Origin: an uncultured Bacteroidales bacterium
GTDB lineage: Bacteria > Bacteroidota > Bacteroidia > Bacteroidales > F082
Direction: 5' to 3'
Assembly: GCA_946405575.1 (NCBI GenBank)
Contig: CAMJHP010000022.1
Span: 1 to 42,282, forward strand
DNA length: 42,282 nt
Of this stretch, positions 40,215 to 42,282 are shown piece by piece. The notes beneath the pieces were generated by a model, which saw only the letters and a program-made list of their open reading frames with translations, did not search any database and was not told the origin of the DNA. Made by a program: the position numbers and the translations under genes. Each line of letters begins with the position of its first letter. Within the stretch, counting starts at the first letter, position 1.

Positions 40215-41240
40215 TTAGCGAATCTGGTAACCTGCATCCGTCTTAGTGACCGTCACTTCCGACACCAGGGCAATGGTTTCAAGCACCTCGTCAATAGATT
40301 CGTCGTCAGAGAAGCGAGCGGTGAGTTTCTTGGAGGCACACGACTCGCCAAGGTCGATTTCAACCTTGTAGATGTATTCCAAAGCCTTAACAATCTTCGA
40401 CAGATTCTCATTGTTGAACACCAACACATGCTCGGTTAGCAACTCGTCTTCCTTCATCTCGGAATAGTTCATCGTCTTCAGCTCACTTGAAGAGGCATTC
40501 CACACGCCACGCTCGCCTGGGTTGACTTCCACCAATGACAAGACATTGCCCATTTTGTCGAAGGCGGTCATCTTCACCTTGCCCGTATAGAGATCGACGG
40601 TGTAGCGTTCGGCATCCTTGTCGGCATTCAAGAGGAAAGTGGTACCCAGCACCTCCACGTCCATATTGTTGCAATGGAGCACGAATGGATGAGCCTCATC
40701 TTTGGCGACATCGAAATAAGCAACGCCTTCGAAATCCACGGAACGCTCTGACTTCGTAAAGTGTTCTGAATAGCTGATAGTACTCTCGCTATTGAAATTG
40801 ACCGAGGTGCCATCGGGCAGCACATATGAGGATTCGTTTTGCCCGTTGTAAGCGTAAGTTACGGTCGAATTGAAGGGATTATTACGCACCAAGAACCCCA
40901 CGAACAGAGCTATGAGGAAGGCGGCGGCCACGCCAGAAACATATCTGTAGTTCCTGCGAAGCCAAGGCATCTGAACGACATTGGTCTCAGCCTCCTCAAT
41001 AGCATCAATCTTGGCATTGACGGCACCAAGAGCGGCCTCCACATCGGCTTCGTCAAGCTCTGGCATAGCGAAGTCGGTGAGGCTCCAAACCTCATACTGA
41101 TCCTTTAACGCCTTGAAATAAAGACGATTCTCTTCCGACTCGGCTACCCACAAAAGCAGTTCACAAGCTTCCTCAGCCGTGCATCGCCCGCCCAAGTAGC
41201 TCATAATCAAAGTTTCATATTTGTCGTTTACCGAGTACAT
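40215..41240 (-). CDS. FecR-family anti-sigma factor with DUF4974
   Basis: 341 aa. The N-terminal ~60 residues form a cytoplasmic sigma-binding helical domain (EACELLLWVAESEENRLYFK). One transmembrane helix spans 101-118 (VSGVAAAFLIALFVGFLV). The FecR periplasmic domain follows (YVLPDGTSVNFNSESTISYS, DFEGVAYFDVAKDEAHPFVL, VEVLGTTFLLNADKD, VNPGERGVW). The C-terminal DUF4974 reads ENLSKIVKALEYIYKVEID and then ESIDEVLETIALVSEV. In this phylum such proteins hold an ECF sigma at the membrane and receive a signal from the outer-membrane partner. It sits 87 bp after the sigma gene and before the STN-barrel gene, a complete cell-surface signalling set. Confidence 0.93.
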   Translation of the reverse strand: MYSVNDKYETLIMSYLGGRCTAEEACELLLWVAESEENRLYFKALKDQYEVWSLTDFAMPELDEADVEAALGAVNAKIDAIEEAETNVVQMPWLRRNYRYVSGVAAAFLIALFVGFLVRNNPFNSTVTYAYNGQNESSYVLPDGTSVNFNSESTISYSEHFTKSERSVDFEGVAYFDVAKDEAHPFVLHCNNMDVEVLGTTFLLNADKDAERYTVDLYTGKVKMTAFDKMGNVLSLVEVNPGERGVWNASSSELKTMNYSEMKEDELLTEHVLVFNNENLSKIVKALEYIYKVEIDLGESCASKKLTARFSDDESIDEVLETIALVSEVTVTKTDAGYQIR

Positions 41241-41327
41241 TTCAATTGTATTTATCTCGTCAATTCATCTAAAAGACTATCAACTTAGGTTTTACCCTTA
41301 GTCAAAAATGGAAAAAACCGAAAAAAT

Positions 41328-41870
41328 TTAAAGGTACTCCTTCAACCCATCTTTCAATTGCTTGATGGCTGCACTCATATGGGCTTCGACGGTTTTTTGC
41401 GACAGTCCAAATTTTTCTGCGATTTCGGCATATTTCAGTCCGTCGAAACGGCTGGCCAGGAATACTTCGCGACGTTTTTCGGGCATAGTGGCCAAGACCT
41501 TTTGATAAGAAGCTTCCAAGTTGTTGGATTGCAAAGTTTCCGATGGATCGATGACATCCGAATCGCCTGCGTAGATGCGTTCGTTGGCATCAGCATGTGA
41601 ACGCTCTTTATTAATATAGGTAATGGCAGAGTTGCGCACCGAACGGAGCATATACGACTCAAACGAAGAAGTGAGAGACAACTTTTCGCGATTTGTCCAT
41701 ACCTTCACAAACAAATCTTGGACAATTTCAGCGGCCTGATCGCTATCACCCACAAAACGAACACAAAAACGAGTCAAAGGCGCATAGTAGTGACGGAAGA
41801 CCTTGTTGAATGACTCCCTATCGCCGCGCTTCATTTTGTCAATAAGAACCTTGACCTCGTTTTCGTTCAT
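41328..41870 (-). CDS. ECF-type RNA polymerase sigma-70 factor
   Basis: 180 aa from ATG 41870 (MNENEVKVLIDKMKRGDR). ATG 41897 lies inside a -7 box at 41895-41902. Region 2: LTRFCVRFVGDSDQAAEIVQ, DLFVKVWTNRE; region 2.4-3: SFESYMLRSVRNSAITYINK. Region 4 HTH: GLKYAEIAEKFGLSQKTVEA, HMSAAIKQLKDGLKEYL. It belongs to the FecI-like group that pairs with FecR. By layout it should transcribe the STN-barrel and the two T9SS genes downstream, perhaps from the sequence after the hairpin at 40156. Confidence 0.93.
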   Translation of the reverse strand: MNENEVKVLIDKMKRGDRESFNKVFRHYYAPLTRFCVRFVGDSDQAAEIVQDLFVKVWTNREKLSLTSSFESYMLRSVRNSAITYINKERSHADANERIYAGDSDVIDPSETLQSNNLEASYQKVLATMPEKRREVFLASRFDGLKYAEIAEKFGLSQKTVEAHMSAAIKQLKDGLKEYL

Positions 41871-41894
41871 TATTAATAAGGTTACTGAGCTTGC

Positions 41895-41949
41895 CAAAGT
41901 TAAGTATTAAAGCCGATGGCAAACGGCTCCAAAACAAGCCGCAAAAGTA
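41895..41949 (-). promoter_or_regulatory. Two -7 boxes upstream of the sigma gene
   Basis: On the minus strand TACTTTTG (41949-41942) and TAACTTTG (41902-41895) both fit TAnnTTTG. Either may drive the sigma gene; the second excludes the upstream ATG at 41897. The rest of the 356-bp gap to rplU is AT-rich and shows no other feature. Confidence 0.5.
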
Positions 41950-42176
41950 CACAAATTTGTGAGACACTACACTTTTTCAGCAGAAAGTAAAGCTTATCAA
42001 TGCAAAGAAAGCCTTATTACATCCATTCAATTCACAACAAAAATGAGGTTATTAATGATGAAACGACACTAACTCATACAATTAATGAAAAACATTAAAC
42101 ACCTATTTACCAAATACATAAACGATAATTGGTAACATTTTCAAGAAAATTCTTTCGAAAAAAAGAAAAGAAAATC

Positions 42177-42205
42177 TTGACCGATTGAAAAAATGTGTAT
42201 TTTTG
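42177..42205 (+). promoter_or_regulatory. Promoter of rplU
   Basis: TTG at 42177-42179 and TATTTTTG at 42198-42205, 21 bp apart, upstream of the ribosomal-protein start at 42254. Confidence 0.7.
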
Positions 42206-42253
42206 CAGTCCGAAAAAAAAGAGAGTCAGTATCTAATTTAAAGATATCGAGAA

Positions 42254-42282
42254 ATGTACGCAATAGTAGAAATCGCAGGACA
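42254..42282 (+). CDS. rplU: 50S ribosomal protein L21, 5' end only
   Basis: Only the first nine codons and two bases are inside the window: MYAIVEIAG, then CA. This start is characteristic of L21 (MYAIVEIAGKQ type), the ribosomal protein that binds 23S rRNA; rpmA (L27) usually follows outside the window. The call rests on this short peptide and on the strong promoter just upstream. Confidence 0.75.

Overview
This 42.3-kb window is chromosomal DNA from a member of the phylum Bacteroidota, most likely an uncultured Bacteroidales. The evidence is: Bacteroidota-type promoters (-7 box TAnnTTTG, usually TACTTTTG or TATTTTTG) upstream of most genes; four or five secreted proteins ending in a type IX secretion (T9SS) type A sorting domain (YPNP motif); a C10 (streptopain-type) peptidase; FecR/ECF surface-signalling genes; and the first 29 bases of rplU (ribosomal protein L21) at the right edge. 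I cannot name a genus from the sequence alone.

Layout. 1-2.9 kb: a T9SS surface protein (minus), a 130-bp nested inverted repeat, a decayed gene with its promoter still in place, and 5-formyltetrahydrofolate cyclo-ligase. 2.9-8.3 kb: three exported cysteine peptidases in a row (one C10, two C1B/PepC-like paralogues). 8.3-13.8 kb: a YitT-type membrane protein, an ECF sigma/anti-sigma/beta-propeller operon, tRNA-Leu(TAA) and two identical tRNA-Gly(GCC) genes, then a second ECF sigma operon with small membrane proteins and a frameshifted remnant. 13.8-22.5 kb: housekeeping block with mutS, a TrmH-family RNA methyltransferase, an OmpA-family porin, a deoxynucleoside kinase, folK and sppA.

22.5-30.8 kb is an accessory island between sppA and an ABC-F gene, AT-rich in its middle part. 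It holds two P-loop ATPase genes of the archaeal-ATPase/DUF234 type. Each is bracketed on BOTH sides by its own palindromic repeat family: 48-bp arrays of a TGTGGACCACA core around the first, and four 49-bp palindromes in two pairs, each pair with an exact 63-bp period, around the second. Between them lie a tightly overlapping four-gene operon (glycine-rich membrane protein, zinc ribbon, LHH-type HNH nuclease, zinc ribbon), a 37-aa acidic protein, an unrecognised protein, a Schlafen/AlbA_2 protein with a structured leader, and a cysteine-rich uracil-DNA-glycosylase-like protein. The palindrome-bracketed ATPases are the best candidate here for an undescribed system.

30.8-42.3 kb: the ABC-F ATPase, then a minus-strand surface-signalling cluster running ECF sigma, FecR anti-sigma, an outer-membrane barrel with an N-terminal STN signalling domain, a parallel beta-helix T9SS protein and a second very large T9SS protein. 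The inference is that the sigma/FecR/STN-barrel relay controls display of the two T9SS proteins. rplU begins divergently at the right end.

Many start codons were set by the rule that the start must lie downstream of the -7 promoter box; several of the longest open frames begin inside or upstream of that box and were shortened.
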